A stretch of 64,000 nucleotides of DNA from Mycolicibacterium sp. J2 (GTDB lineage Bacteria > Actinomycetota > Actinomycetes > Mycobacteriales > Mycobacteriaceae): positions 1 through 64,000 of the forward strand of contig NZ_JAPFPY010000012.1 in the NCBI RefSeq assembly GCF_026240945.1. Direction: 5' to 3'. Of the stretch, positions 8,911 to 17,678 are shown one piece after another (the first letter of the stretch is position 1; every line of letters starts with the position of its first letter). Below the pieces are notes generated by a model. That model worked only from the letters and a program-made list of their open reading frames with translations. It was not told the origin of the DNA and ran no database searches. The translations under genes and the position numbers were made by a program.

Positions 8911-9564
8911 TCAGGCGAAGAGGTCGGAACGGCTGCTCGGCTGGTCGATGAATGTGCCGTAATGCGTTTTCAGCGCTTGCAGGATGTCTGCCAGGGGTAG
9001 ATCGTCGTAGGCTCCCCGGTCGCGCAGATACTCCATATGCTGGGTGCCGTCAGCGGTGAAACCATGGAGTAGCGCGTCGCTACGGCCGTCGAATTCGATC
9101 GGCGAGACACCGAAGCGTGCGCACAGCTCGCGATTGAACGCCGGGGTGGCCTTTACCCACGCACCGTTGAGGAACATGAGACTGTAGCCGTGGTAGACGA
9201 AAACGTCGCTACCACCCATCCGCTCGCGCAATGTCTTGGTCTGGAGGTGGTTTCGGACATCGGCGAACCCCAGCCGCGCCGGGATTCCCGCCGCTCGGCA
9301 TGCTGCAGTCAAGAGCACGGCCTTCGGGACGCAGTAGGCCCGTTCTGCGGTCGCGACGGTGCTGGCGCGATACGCGTGCGGGTTGTCGGTCACCGTGTAG
9401 GGGTCGTACCAAATGGAGTCACGGACCGCGGTGAAGATGGCGATGGCCTTCTCGGTGTCGCCGCTGGCACCACGGATCGCCGATGACACGAAGTCACGTA
9501 CCGAATCTTGTTGCCAGTCAAGAAACTCCGTGGGTTCGAGGTAGGGCGTGTGGTCGACGGTCAT
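8911..9564 (-). CDS. Transglutaminase-like cysteine protein
   Basis: About 217 aa from the ATG at 9564, which overlaps the P450 stop codon in ATGA, so translation is probably coupled. The transglutaminase core shows the Cys in AYCVPKAVLLTAACRAAG and the His in FVYHGYSLMFLNG. The third member of the usual triad (Asp in W-x-x-x-DP) is Ala in WVKATPAFN. It may therefore be non-catalytic or use another residue. The family includes proteases, peptidases and acyl-processing proteins. No signal peptide is seen. Its role in a P450/FadD cluster is unknown. Confidence 0.7.
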   Translation of the reverse strand: MTVDHTPYLEPTEFLDWQQDSVRDFVSSAIRGASGDTEKAIAIFTAVRDSIWYDPYTVTDNPHAYRASTVATAERAYCVPKAVLLTAACRAAGIPARLGFADVRNHLQTKTLRERMGGSDVFVYHGYSLMFLNGAWVKATPAFNRELCARFGVSPIEFDGRSDALLHGFTADGTQHMEYLRDRGAYDDLPLADILQALKTHYGTFIDQPSSRSDLFA

Positions 9565-11015
9565 CGGCGCTTCATCTCCAACGGAAGTCCGTCCACCGGA
9601 ATGGGCAGCGAGGTGTTGTCCCATCGGACGTGATAGTTCTCCGGAACCTTCCAAGTGAACGAACGCAGCATCCTGTGCAGGATTGCTTTGACCTCGAGCG
9701 TCCCGAATTGCATGCCGATGCACTTGTGGGCTCCACCTCCGAACGGAACCCAGGCGAATCGGTGGTGTTGGTCTTCGCGCCGAGGCTCGTCAAAACGTGA
9801 GGGATCGAACCGTTCCGGATCACTCCAGATCGTTCGATCGAAGTGATTCACGGCAGGCGTTATGGCGCACAAAATGTTCGCGGGGATGTGATATCCGTCG
9901 ATGGCGACATCTCGAACCGTCTTGCGCATCACCAGCGGAACAGGTGCAAGCAGTCTGAGCGCTTCCTTGATCACGAGGTCGATGACCGTCATCTTCTCCA
10001 GGGCCTCGATGTCCGGCAACGCGTCACCGATGGCCTCGGCTTCCGCAGCCGCTGCCTCCTGCCACTGCGGATACTTGGCAAGGAAATAGGCGACCGCAGT
10101 GGTGGTGATCGTCGATGTGTCGTGGGCCGCCATCATCAAGAAGATCATGTGATTCACCACATCCTCGTCGGAAAACCGCTCCCCGTCTTCGGTGGTGGCT
10201 TGACAAAGAGCAGCGAACAGATCATCCGTTTCACCGGCTCGCGCGGCCGGCAGATGCCGGAAGAAGTAGTCCTCCAAGACGCGCCGCCCTCGCACACCAG
10301 CGCGGAATCTGGTACCCGGAAACGGGACACGCACAATGGAACTCGCTGCTCGAACCGTGGCGACGAACGCCTTGTTGACAGCATCGCTCTCATCCTTGCC
10401 GCGGCCGCCCATGAAGACGTCGGTGGCTATGTCGAGGGTGAGTTCCTTCAACAGTGGGTAGATTCGAACCGACGGGCCCACCGGCCACGCGGGCACTGCC
10501 GAGCGAACGCGTGGAGTTACCTGTTCGACGTATCCGGTCAGGCGCGGACGCGTAAACGCCTCCTGCATGATGCGCCGGTGCATCAAGTGCTCGTCGAAGC
10601 TCATGAGCATCAAACCGCGATGGAAGAAGGCGTCGATCAGGAAGGACCAGCCATCCTGAGAAAATGCCTTCGCTTCGCTCGTGAACGCCTCTCGAGTGGC
10701 GTCAGGGCCGGCGATGACCACCATCTTGGTGCCGAACGCGCCCATCCACGACACCGAACCCAGACGGTCGTAGCGCTCTCGACTGAAATCCGAGCCGAAT
10801 CGGATGTAGTCGAGTGTGTGACCCACGAAGGGCAGTCCGGCATCCCCCCGGACGGCTTTCAATCCACTGCCCGCGGGTGCCGGTGCCAGTTCACGAGCCG
10901 GCCAGTCCCGCGTCCATCGACGCCATCTGTCGTCGACGGCGTGAGGCGCGGGGACCATGATCACAGAGGACAACCGCTCCTTCACGTGGTGCGCAGGTGC
11001 GAGAAGGTGATTCGT
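9561..11015 (-). CDS. Cytochrome P450, CYP136-like
   Basis: Heme monooxygenase of about 484 aa. The start at 11015 has AGGAGG directly upstream. The I-helix reads FLMMAAHDTSTIT (acid-alcohol pair D-T), the K-helix ExxR is EALR, and the heme loop is FGGGAHKCIGMQFG with the Cys ligand. Stretches such as FFHRGLMLMSFDEHLMHRRIMQEAFTR and NHMIFLMMAAHDTST closely resemble what is remembered of mycobacterial CYP136 (Rv3059). No ferredoxin gene is adjacent, so electrons must come from elsewhere. It probably hydroxylates the hydrophobic substrate of this cluster; CYP136 substrates are not established. Confidence 0.88.
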   Translation of the reverse strand, partial: TNHLLAPAHHVKERLSSVIMVPAPHAVDDRWRRWTRDWPARELAPAPAGSGLKAVRGDAGLPFVGHTLDYIRFGSDFSRERYDRLGSVSWMGAFGTKMVVIAGPDATREAFTSEAKAFSQDGWSFLIDAFFHRGLMLMSFDEHLMHRRIMQEAFTRPRLTGYVEQVTPRVRSAVPAWPVGPSVRIYPLLKELTLDIATDVFMGGRGKDESDAVNKAFVATVRAASSIVRVPFPGTRFRAGVRGRRVLEDYFFRHLPAARAGETDDLFAALCQATTEDGERFSDEDVVNHMIFLMMAAHDTSTITTTAVAYFLAKYPQWQEAAAAEAEAIGDALPDIEALEKMTVIDLVIKEALRLLAPVPLVMRKTVRDVAIDGYHIPANILCAITPAVNHFDRTIWSDPERFDPSRFDEPRREDQHHRFAWVPFGGGAHKCIGMQFGTLEVKAILHRMLRSFTWKVPENYHVRWDNTSLPIPVDGLPLEMKRR

Positions 11016-11112
11016 CATGGTTCCTCCTGGACGCTGGGCCGCTTTGACGGCGTCCATCAGTCTTTACAAAGATGCCATTGATGTCAATATCTAGACATTA
11101 TTGGCCTAGCGG

Positions 11113-12663
11113 TTAAGTCCGCGTCTCGTGCCCGTAGTCGGCCAGGCTCGGTTCTGCAGGGTCTCCGACCTTTAGACGCCCGACGTTTCTCAAGACGTAA
11201 TCGCCGCTGTGCGGCTTCCGGGTAAGGAGTCGATAAACCAAGGTAGGCCCCGGCCAGTTCGTCGGGATTTCCCCGCTCGAGGTTCGATACCAGCTCGCAC
11301 ACAGCGCCCACACCGACCTCCGTAGTCGCCTTCTCAAGCGCGTGTTGTAGCGTTGCGCGCTCTCCGTCCTGACATCGATCGCATGACCCGGATGAGCAGC
11401 CACGGCTTTGATGAGCGTTGCGATGTGACGGACTTGTGACTCGATCATGTAGAGGATCGACCCCGAGCCCACATTCGTGTTGGGACCATAAAGCAGGAAC
11501 AGGTTCGGGAACATGGGGACAGTGATGCCCAGATATGCGTACGCCTGGGTCTTCCACACCTCGGCCAAGGAGACTCCGCGAGAGCCGCGCACGGACATCG
11601 GGGCGAGAAAATCGGTGGCGCGAAACCCGGTTCCATAGATCACGACATCTGCAGGACGAAACTCTCCATCCACGGTCTTGACACCGTTGTCGCAGAGCTC
11701 TGCGATAGCCTTCGGCACCAACGACACGCGATCACTCGCGATTGCTGGATAGTAATCATTCGAGAACAGCACTCGCTTGCACCCTGGCGCGTCCGAAGGC
11801 ATCAATTGCTCGCGCAAAGATGGGCTAGCAACCTGCCGATGTAGGTGGCGGCGCGCGATCGCACCGAGGACGCGTGAGAGGGGCTTCGCGTCGACTAGCG
11901 TCACAGCGAGCAACTCGAAAATTAGCCATACCGCGAAACGCTCGAGGCGCAGCGCCATCGGCAATAATCCGATCACCCAGTGGTGAACGACTCCATACCT
12001 GCTGTCCCACTTCGGCAAGATCCACGGAGCCGTGCGCTGATATAGCGTGACATGCTCCGCCTCCTGGGCGATGTGTGGCACGAATTGGATGGCACTAGCT
12101 CCTGTGCCGATGACGGCTACTTGCTTGCCGCGAAGCGAAACCGATCGGTCCCAACGCGCCGAATGAAAGCGCGGCCCCTGGAAGGTGTCTGCGTCGGCAA
12201 TAACGGGTACGTGGGGCAAGGAGAGCTGACCCACAGCCGAGACGACGACATCGCAGGTTATTGTCTCGTTCGAGTTCGTAACCAGGGTCCAACGCCCGAG
12301 CTGGTCATCGAAGGTCATTGTGACAACTTCGGTCTGGGTACGCAGATGCGCGGCCAGTCCGCTACTCTCCACGAGTTGTTGGAGGTACTTGAGTATCTCG
12401 GGTTGCTCGGCATATCGCCGTGACCAACGAGGATTGGGCTTGTACGAGAGTGAGTACAACGCTGACGGCACGTCGCAGGCCGCTCCCGGATAGGTGTTGT
12501 CACGCCAAACACCCCCGATGTCTGCAGCCTTTTCCAGGATCGTGAAGTTCGTGAACCCGTCCTTCTTCAGCCGGTGGGCCATCGCAACCCCGGCGAAGCC
12601 GGCCCCGATGATCACGATCGACGGATCGTATGCGCGACAGGCCGTCGCGAAGTTGCTGCTCAT
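11113..12663 (-). CDS. Flavin-containing monooxygenase, Baeyer-Villiger type (1)
   Basis: 516 aa FAD/NADPH enzyme that inserts oxygen into ketones or oxygenates heteroatoms. FAD-binding GAGFAG is at 20-25. The Baeyer-Villiger fingerprint FQGPRFHSARW is at 161-171. The NADPH Rossmann motif GTGAS is at 186-190, and the ATG-type motif VIYGTGFRATDF lies at about 330. Such an enzyme beside an esterase suggests ketone to ester to acid plus alcohol chemistry. MymA (Rv3083) and LipR are paired in the same way in M. tuberculosis. No clear ribosome-binding site precedes the ATG, so the start is moderately sure. Confidence 0.88.
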   Translation of the reverse strand: MSSNFATACRAYDPSIVIIGAGFAGVAMAHRLKKDGFTNFTILEKAADIGGVWRDNTYPGAACDVPSALYSLSYKPNPRWSRRYAEQPEILKYLQQLVESSGLAAHLRTQTEVVTMTFDDQLGRWTLVTNSNETITCDVVVSAVGQLSLPHVPVIADADTFQGPRFHSARWDRSVSLRGKQVAVIGTGASAIQFVPHIAQEAEHVTLYQRTAPWILPKWDSRYGVVHHWVIGLLPMALRLERFAVWLIFELLAVTLVDAKPLSRVLGAIARRHLHRQVASPSLREQLMPSDAPGCKRVLFSNDYYPAIASDRVSLVPKAIAELCDNGVKTVDGEFRPADVVIYGTGFRATDFLAPMSVRGSRGVSLAEVWKTQAYAYLGITVPMFPNLFLLYGPNTNVGSGSILYMIESQVRHIATLIKAVAAHPGHAIDVRTESAQRYNTRLRRRLRRSVWALCASWYRTSSGEIPTNWPGPTLVYRLLTRKPHSGDYVLRNVGRLKVGDPAEPSLADYGHETRT

Positions 12664-12681
12664 GAGGCAGAGACGACTGAC

Positions 12682-13680
12682 TTAAAGCTGCGGGACTGCA
12701 GGAGCATCGCCTGTTCGACCACTTTCACCTAGGCCCGAGGCTTCGAGGAAGCGACCCGCTCGATGTATCGCGTCGCGGGCTTCGGGAAGAATTCGGAACA
12801 TGGCTTGGAATACATGGATCTGTCCCCGGTAGACCTGGATCTCGACGTGGGATCCAGCCGATTGAAGTCGCTCGGCGAGACGCCTCGAGTCATCGATCAA
12901 CATTTCCCTCCCGCCCACCTGAATGAGGGTCGGCGGCATCGAGGTCAGGTCCGCGTCAAGCACGCTGAGGCGCGGATCGTCGCGATCTGCACCCCCTACG
13001 TACAGGTCAAGAGCGCGCGCCGCTGATCGAGCGGAGGCAAAAGGATCCCGGCGGCGAAGTTCACGCGCCCTGGCGAGTTCGCACCTGAGATCCAGGACGG
13101 GAGACATCAGCAGCATCGCATCAGGGGGCGGCAATCCGGCCGCACGTGCGCCCAAGGCCGTGGCCATCGTAAGCTGACCGCCCGCCGAATCTCCGGCAAC
13201 CGCGACAGTGCGCTGGCTAGAACCCGGGGAACCTCCGCTGGTAAGCCAGCGATACGCGTTCAGTGCATCGTCCGCGGCTGCGGGATAGGGATGTCGTGGT
13301 GCAAGTCGATACTTGACGGCGAAGATTGGGCGTCCGCTTGCAGAGGCGAGTTCGCCAAGAAGACCGCGGTGCGTATCCGGCGAACACATGGAGTATGCAC
13401 CGCCGTGTATGTACAGCAATGGATTCGCTTGCGGATGAGTAACAGGTGTGGTGATCCAGTCCCCACGAACCGGGCCTCCGGCGAATACAGTGTCAACCTT
13501 GCGCACTGTGACGCCGCGCCGAGGCCGTGAGGCTACGAGCGCTGTTCGAAGCACGCGATCCATCACAGCAAGTCCGTAGGCGTTTGATGGCATCAGCTGC
13601 GCTAGTGGCCGCAGCGTGGTTCGCGAGGACACCGCGACGAGATGACTGGCAAGACTGGGCTGCCAGTCGGGGGCATCCAT
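12682..13680 (-). CDS. Alpha/beta hydrolase, HSL-family esterase (LipR-like)
   Basis: 332 aa from the ATG at 13680, 5 bp after the stop of the upstream monooxygenase gene; the longer open frame runs antisense through that gene's coding region and was rejected. The oxyanion motif is LLYIHGGAYSM (about residue 108), the nucleophile elbow is VAGDSAGGQL, the Asp lies in the GREMLIDDSRR region and the His in RGQIHVFQAM. This is the hormone-sensitive-lipase type that cleaves short acyl esters. Flanked by Baeyer-Villiger monooxygenases, it probably hydrolyses the esters or lactones they make. Confidence 0.88.
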   Translation of the reverse strand: MDAPDWQPSLASHLVAVSSRTTLRPLAQLMPSNAYGLAVMDRVLRTALVASRPRRGVTVRKVDTVFAGGPVRGDWITTPVTHPQANPLLYIHGGAYSMCSPDTHRGLLGELASASGRPIFAVKYRLAPRHPYPAAADDALNAYRWLTSGGSPGSSQRTVAVAGDSAGGQLTMATALGARAAGLPPPDAMLLMSPVLDLRCELARARELRRRDPFASARSAARALDLYVGGADRDDPRLSVLDADLTSMPPTLIQVGGREMLIDDSRRLAERLQSAGSHVEIQVYRGQIHVFQAMFRILPEARDAIHRAGRFLEASGLGESGRTGDAPAVPQL

Positions 13681-13685
13681 TCTGG

Positions 13686-15204
13686 TCACCGGGGACACAC
13701 CTCCTCGGGCCGATTCTCGAATCGGTAATCCGAGAGACGAAAGGTGCGGCTCCGCCAATAGGTCTCCAGAGTCGTTGATGGGCGGAGTGGAACGTCGCCG
13801 TGTTTGTCGAAGTAGTAGCTGTTTGCATTGGAACAGCTCGGCTGCCAGAAAACCTGTCGGTGACGCCGCCCTAGCACTTCGGCGAAATAACGGTCGTTCG
13901 CCTCCTTCTTGACCTCCACGCAGTTGGCACCCAGCGCCCGCGCGCGACGAAGACACCGGACGATGTGCCGACTCTGCGCCTCGATGAGCGTGAAGTACGA
14001 GGAACCGTTGTAGCCGTAAGGGCCGAAGATATTGAAATGATTCGGAAACCCCGGGACGCTCACCCCTTCGAAGGCCTGCAGTCGATGCTCGTCCCACCAT
14101 GCAGCCTGCTCCAGTCCGCCGCGTCCCTTCAACACGTACGTTGGCATGTTGCCCGACTCCATCACTTTGAAGCCGGTGGCCAGGATCAAGACGTCAATGG
14201 GATGAGCTTTGCCGTCTTGAGTGTGAACGGATGCGTCGTCGACATGGGTTATGCCGCTCGTCTCGAGCGAAACGTTGGACCGGTTGTACGTTGCAAGATA
14301 GGAATTGTGGAAGCTGGGTCGTTTACAGCCCAACGAGTAGCTTGGAATGAGTTGTTCTCTCGTCGTCGGGTTATGGACCTCGCGCCGCATGTACCGCTTT
14401 GCGGCGCTCTCCATGACATCGGCGAACGGTATCACCGTATGAAAGTGAGCGGCGATTGGGAAAGTGATTTCCACGAACGCCTGGCTCGCGGTCCGGGTCG
14501 CCAATTGCGCCCCCGGCAGGAAACGTAGAAGCCTTCCTCCCCACGTCGGTATGGGGAAGTCTGGCTTGGGCAGACAATAAATTGGAGTTCGCTGAAATAC
14601 CGTCAGACTCTCCGCTTTCTTTGCGACTTCGGGTATCAGTTGCACCGCCGATGCACCGGTACCGATTACTGCGACCCTCTTCCCGCTGAGGTCTTTGGTA
14701 TCGTCCCATCTAGCCGTGTGGAGCGTAACGCCGGCGAAATCTCGCACCCCCTTGATTTCAGGCCACTTTGGCCGACTGAGAACGCCGGAGCAATTTATCA
14801 CGAAGCGTGCCGTGAACTCCTCACCATTAGCGCTGGTCAAACGCCACCGTGTTGCGTTCTCGTCGAAACAAGCCTCGGTAATGGTTGTGTTTAAACGAAT
14901 TTGATCCCGGAGCCCATACTTTTCAACACATCGTTCGGCATAGGCTTTGAGCTCATTGCCGTGGGCGTACGTGCGCGACCAAGACGGCCGCATTTCGTAT
15001 GAGAATTGATAACTATACGATGGTATATCGACAGCGATGCCCGGGTAGGTGTTCCAGTGCCACGTCCCACCTACGCCATCGGCGTCATCAACCATCAAGA
15101 AGTCAGTAAATCCCGCCTTCATTAAGCTAATGCCAGACCCGATGCCGGAAAAATCCAGCTCCTATGATGATTATCTCGTAATTACGACTGGACTTGCGAT
15201 CCAT
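13686..15204 (-). pseudogene. Flavin-containing monooxygenase, Baeyer-Villiger type (2), frameshifted near the N-terminus
   Basis: The long frame (13686-15122) starts at MKAGFTDFLMVDD and contains GTWHWNTYPG, the fingerprint FAGVTLHTARW and GTGASAVQLIP, but no N-terminal FAD motif. That motif is present just upstream in another frame: from ATG 15204 the reading is MDRKSSRNYEIIIIGAGF, and removing one T from the run of five at 15149-15153 continues it as SGIGSGISLMKAG in the main frame. So a single extra base separates the FAD-binding start from the rest. As written, the product ends after 25 codons. It may be a true mutation or a homopolymer sequencing error. Confidence 0.85.
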
Positions 15205-15229
15205 TGCTGTTTTTCACCCGTTCTGACGG

Positions 15230-16744
15230 TCAGCCGTGCAAATTTGTATTCAGAGTGATTGCGTCAGCTTCGAGGTTTGTATCGTCGCGCCGGGTTATCA
15301 CGTAATCATGAGTATCCAAGTGGGATAGTTCTCTCTTGAACTGGGTTGCGAAACCTGGATACATCGTGCCGTTGTAGCCGTCCTCGGTCAAATACCAACT
15401 GCTGCACCCCGAATTCCAAGTCGTTCGTTGAAGGCGGCGCTGAATTTCGGAGTGATAGCGGTCCTGGCAATCCTCCCTCACATCCAAAGTGCCGATGTCG
15501 GCTTGCTGAAGGAGCTTGATCGCCTTGACTATGTAGTCAATTGCGGCCTCCATATATACGAGCGCCGAGTTGTGGCCCGGCCCGGAATTCGGTCCGAAAG
15601 TGAAGAACAAATTCGGATACCCGGCTACGCTCACGCTCTTGAAGGCGAATGTCCCCTGGGACCATTCATCGCCGAGCTTCCGACCACCGAGGCCGCTGAT
15701 CGGGAACGGGGTGCCACGTTTGGCTACATCGAAGCCAGTGGCAAACACAATACAGTCCACCTCGTGCTCCACACCGTCAGCGGTCCGAATACCGTTCGGT
15801 GACAATGTGGCGATCGGCCAGCTGATCAGTTTGCAGTTATCCGCCTGCAGCGCCGGGTAATAGTCACTGGTCATGAGCATACGCTTGCATCCGGGTCTGA
15901 AATGGGGCGTCAACTGACGTCTCAACCAGGGGTCTTTCACCTGCCGACGCAGATGAGCCTTCGCCGCCAGCTGTATCGCCGATGTCGCGGCGGTGTTCCA
16001 GACCATACCGACTGCCATCACTTCGTGGGTCCAGAACCAGGCGTCGCGGAGCGCTTGTTCGCTCATCGGCAGTCGTTTGAAGGTCGAACGCGCCCAAGCC
16101 GGATGCTTGAAGTTCACCCTGGGCAACACCCAGCCGGGTGTTCTCTGGAAGACTTTGACCGACGCAGCCGACTTCACGAGCTCAGGAATGATCTGAACCG
16201 CGCTCGCGCCTGTCCCGATGACCGCAACCCTCTTGCCGCCGAGATCGTAGCCATGGTCCCACCGAGCGCTGTGGATCTTCTTTCCACCGTACGAGTCGAT
16301 GCCCCGAATATCCGGAAAGCTGGCGTTGGCAAGTGGTCCACTGGCCATTACAACTGACCGGGCTTGATACCGCTTTCCATCTGCCGTGTCGGCCACCCAG
16401 ATGCCGGCACCCTCGTCGAATTCCAGGCAAGTCACGTCCGTATCGAACTGAATGAACCTGGCAAGGTCGTACTTGGTGACCATATCGTCGATGTACCCGA
16501 GGATCTCAGCGCTCCCCGAGTAGGTACGAGTCCAGCCCGGATTCGGCTCGAACGAGTAGGAGTAGAGAAGCGAGGGAATATCGCAGGCCGCGCCGGGATA
16601 AGTATTGTCTCGCCAGGTGCCTCCGACGCGATCTGACCGTTCCAGGATGACGAAGTCATCCGTGCCCTCCTGAAGCAGTCTGATCGCCGCACCGATACCT
16701 GCGAACCCGGCGCCGACGATCAACGTCGTCATGGCGCCTGTCAT
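15230..16744 (-). CDS. Flavin-containing monooxygenase, Baeyer-Villiger type (3)
   Basis: 504 aa. FAD-binding VGAGFAGIGA lies near residue 10. The fingerprint YGGKKIHSARW has Tyr in place of the usual Phe. The NADPH motif is GTGASAVQIIP, and the C-terminal motif is VFATGFDV. The start ATG overlaps the TGA of the diiron-protein gene (ATGA), so the two are coupled; an internal ATG 12 nt later also fits. It is the third such enzyme in about 5.6 kb. The three are clearly different in sequence, so they are unlikely to be recent tandem duplicates and may act on successive intermediates. Confidence 0.88.
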   Translation of the reverse strand: MTGAMTTLIVGAGFAGIGAAIRLLQEGTDDFVILERSDRVGGTWRDNTYPGAACDIPSLLYSYSFEPNPGWTRTYSGSAEILGYIDDMVTKYDLARFIQFDTDVTCLEFDEGAGIWVADTADGKRYQARSVVMASGPLANASFPDIRGIDSYGGKKIHSARWDHGYDLGGKRVAVIGTGASAVQIIPELVKSAASVKVFQRTPGWVLPRVNFKHPAWARSTFKRLPMSEQALRDAWFWTHEVMAVGMVWNTAATSAIQLAAKAHLRRQVKDPWLRRQLTPHFRPGCKRMLMTSDYYPALQADNCKLISWPIATLSPNGIRTADGVEHEVDCIVFATGFDVAKRGTPFPISGLGGRKLGDEWSQGTFAFKSVSVAGYPNLFFTFGPNSGPGHNSALVYMEAAIDYIVKAIKLLQQADIGTLDVREDCQDRYHSEIQRRLQRTTWNSGCSSWYLTEDGYNGTMYPGFATQFKRELSHLDTHDYVITRRDDTNLEADAITLNTNLHG

Positions 16745-17664
16745 TTGGCAACCGGTTCGTAGGTCAGTTCGTCCGTCCAGGATGGCGGCCGACCGAAAAT
16801 CTGAACAGGGAAAACATCGATCGCATTGCCAAGGCGCTGAGACACGAAGTGCAGAGGCTGGGACCGCTTGATGGAAGACGACATGTGCGCCTTCAAGATG
16901 TGATAGCCGGGCACCCTACGCGTATGTTCACTGCGATCGCCGACATTGGCATACCGCGTCACTGCATTGTATAACTTCTCCTCGGACAGACCCATAGCGT
17001 TGAGATTCATCAACATGCGTGTCAGGAGCGGGATATACAGCAACGCGCCGGTGAGAATGCGCGGGTCGACCAGAGCACCCGCAGTTTGAATGGCATGGAT
17101 TCGCATCGGGCTAGCACCCAGGTCATTCAACACCTGGAAGCCAACCGCCAGATGCCTTGATTCGTCGCTGTTGACCTTGTTGAACACCTCCCCGCACACA
17201 GGATCGTCAACCTCATCGAGGAGAAACTTCAGCAGCGCTCCATCGAGCGCAGTCTCCAGTGCCGGAATCGCGGCCCCGATGACGGTAAGAGGCAGGGCTT
17301 CGGCATAACGGTCCAGCCATTCGATCACCAGCCGAATATTCTTGTTCGGGACCGGTTTCTCACCTTCATCGAGCATGCCCCACCGGCGCATCAGGGCAAG
17401 TTCGGCATTGGCGTGACGCTGCTCCTCGGCGTGAAAGTAACGGTAAATGTCTCCGAGCGCTTCGAATGGCGCCTTCGGAGCCATCGCGGCGAAGGCACGT
17501 GCTCCAACATGCTCAATCCACACCACGTCGGACATGAATTGCTTGAGTTTGGGGCGCTGTTCATCGGTGATCAGCTCCGCGCCAGGGGCGTCCCAATCGA
17601 TATCGGCTAGAGCCCATTGCTTGTTCTTGATTGTCTCGAGCATGTCGCTGTATGCGAAAGCCAT
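16741..17664 (-). CDS. Ferritin-like diiron protein
   Basis: About 307 aa from the ATG at 17664, which has AGGAGAAGG upstream; the longer frame overlaps the SDR gene. An all-helical four-helix-bundle pattern is suggested by DVVWIEHVGA, then HAEEQRHANAEL (E-x-x-H), then PALETALDGALL, and SDESRHLAVGF (E-x-x-H). This is the ligand arrangement of carboxylate-bridged diiron proteins. Possible roles are oxygenase, desaturase or reductase, but no exact subfamily is recognised. It is coupled to the following monooxygenase by a 4-nt overlap, which points to a redox step on the same substrate. Confidence 0.7.
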   Translation of the reverse strand: MAFAYSDMLETIKNKQWALADIDWDAPGAELITDEQRPKLKQFMSDVVWIEHVGARAFAAMAPKAPFEALGDIYRYFHAEEQRHANAELALMRRWGMLDEGEKPVPNKNIRLVIEWLDRYAEALPLTVIGAAIPALETALDGALLKFLLDEVDDPVCGEVFNKVNSDESRHLAVGFQVLNDLGASPMRIHAIQTAGALVDPRILTGALLYIPLLTRMLMNLNAMGLSEEKLYNAVTRYANVGDRSEHTRRVPGYHILKAHMSSSIKRSQPLHFVSQRLGNAIDVFPVQIFGRPPSWTDELTYEPVAK

Positions 17665-17678
17665 TTTTTCCTTCTCCT

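Noticed and set aside
15149..15153. Programmed frameshift at the T5 run of the second monooxygenase
   Set aside because: Joining the frames needs one base to be skipped (+1) in a gene family not known for recoding, with no slippery context or stimulator seen. A mutation or read error is simpler.
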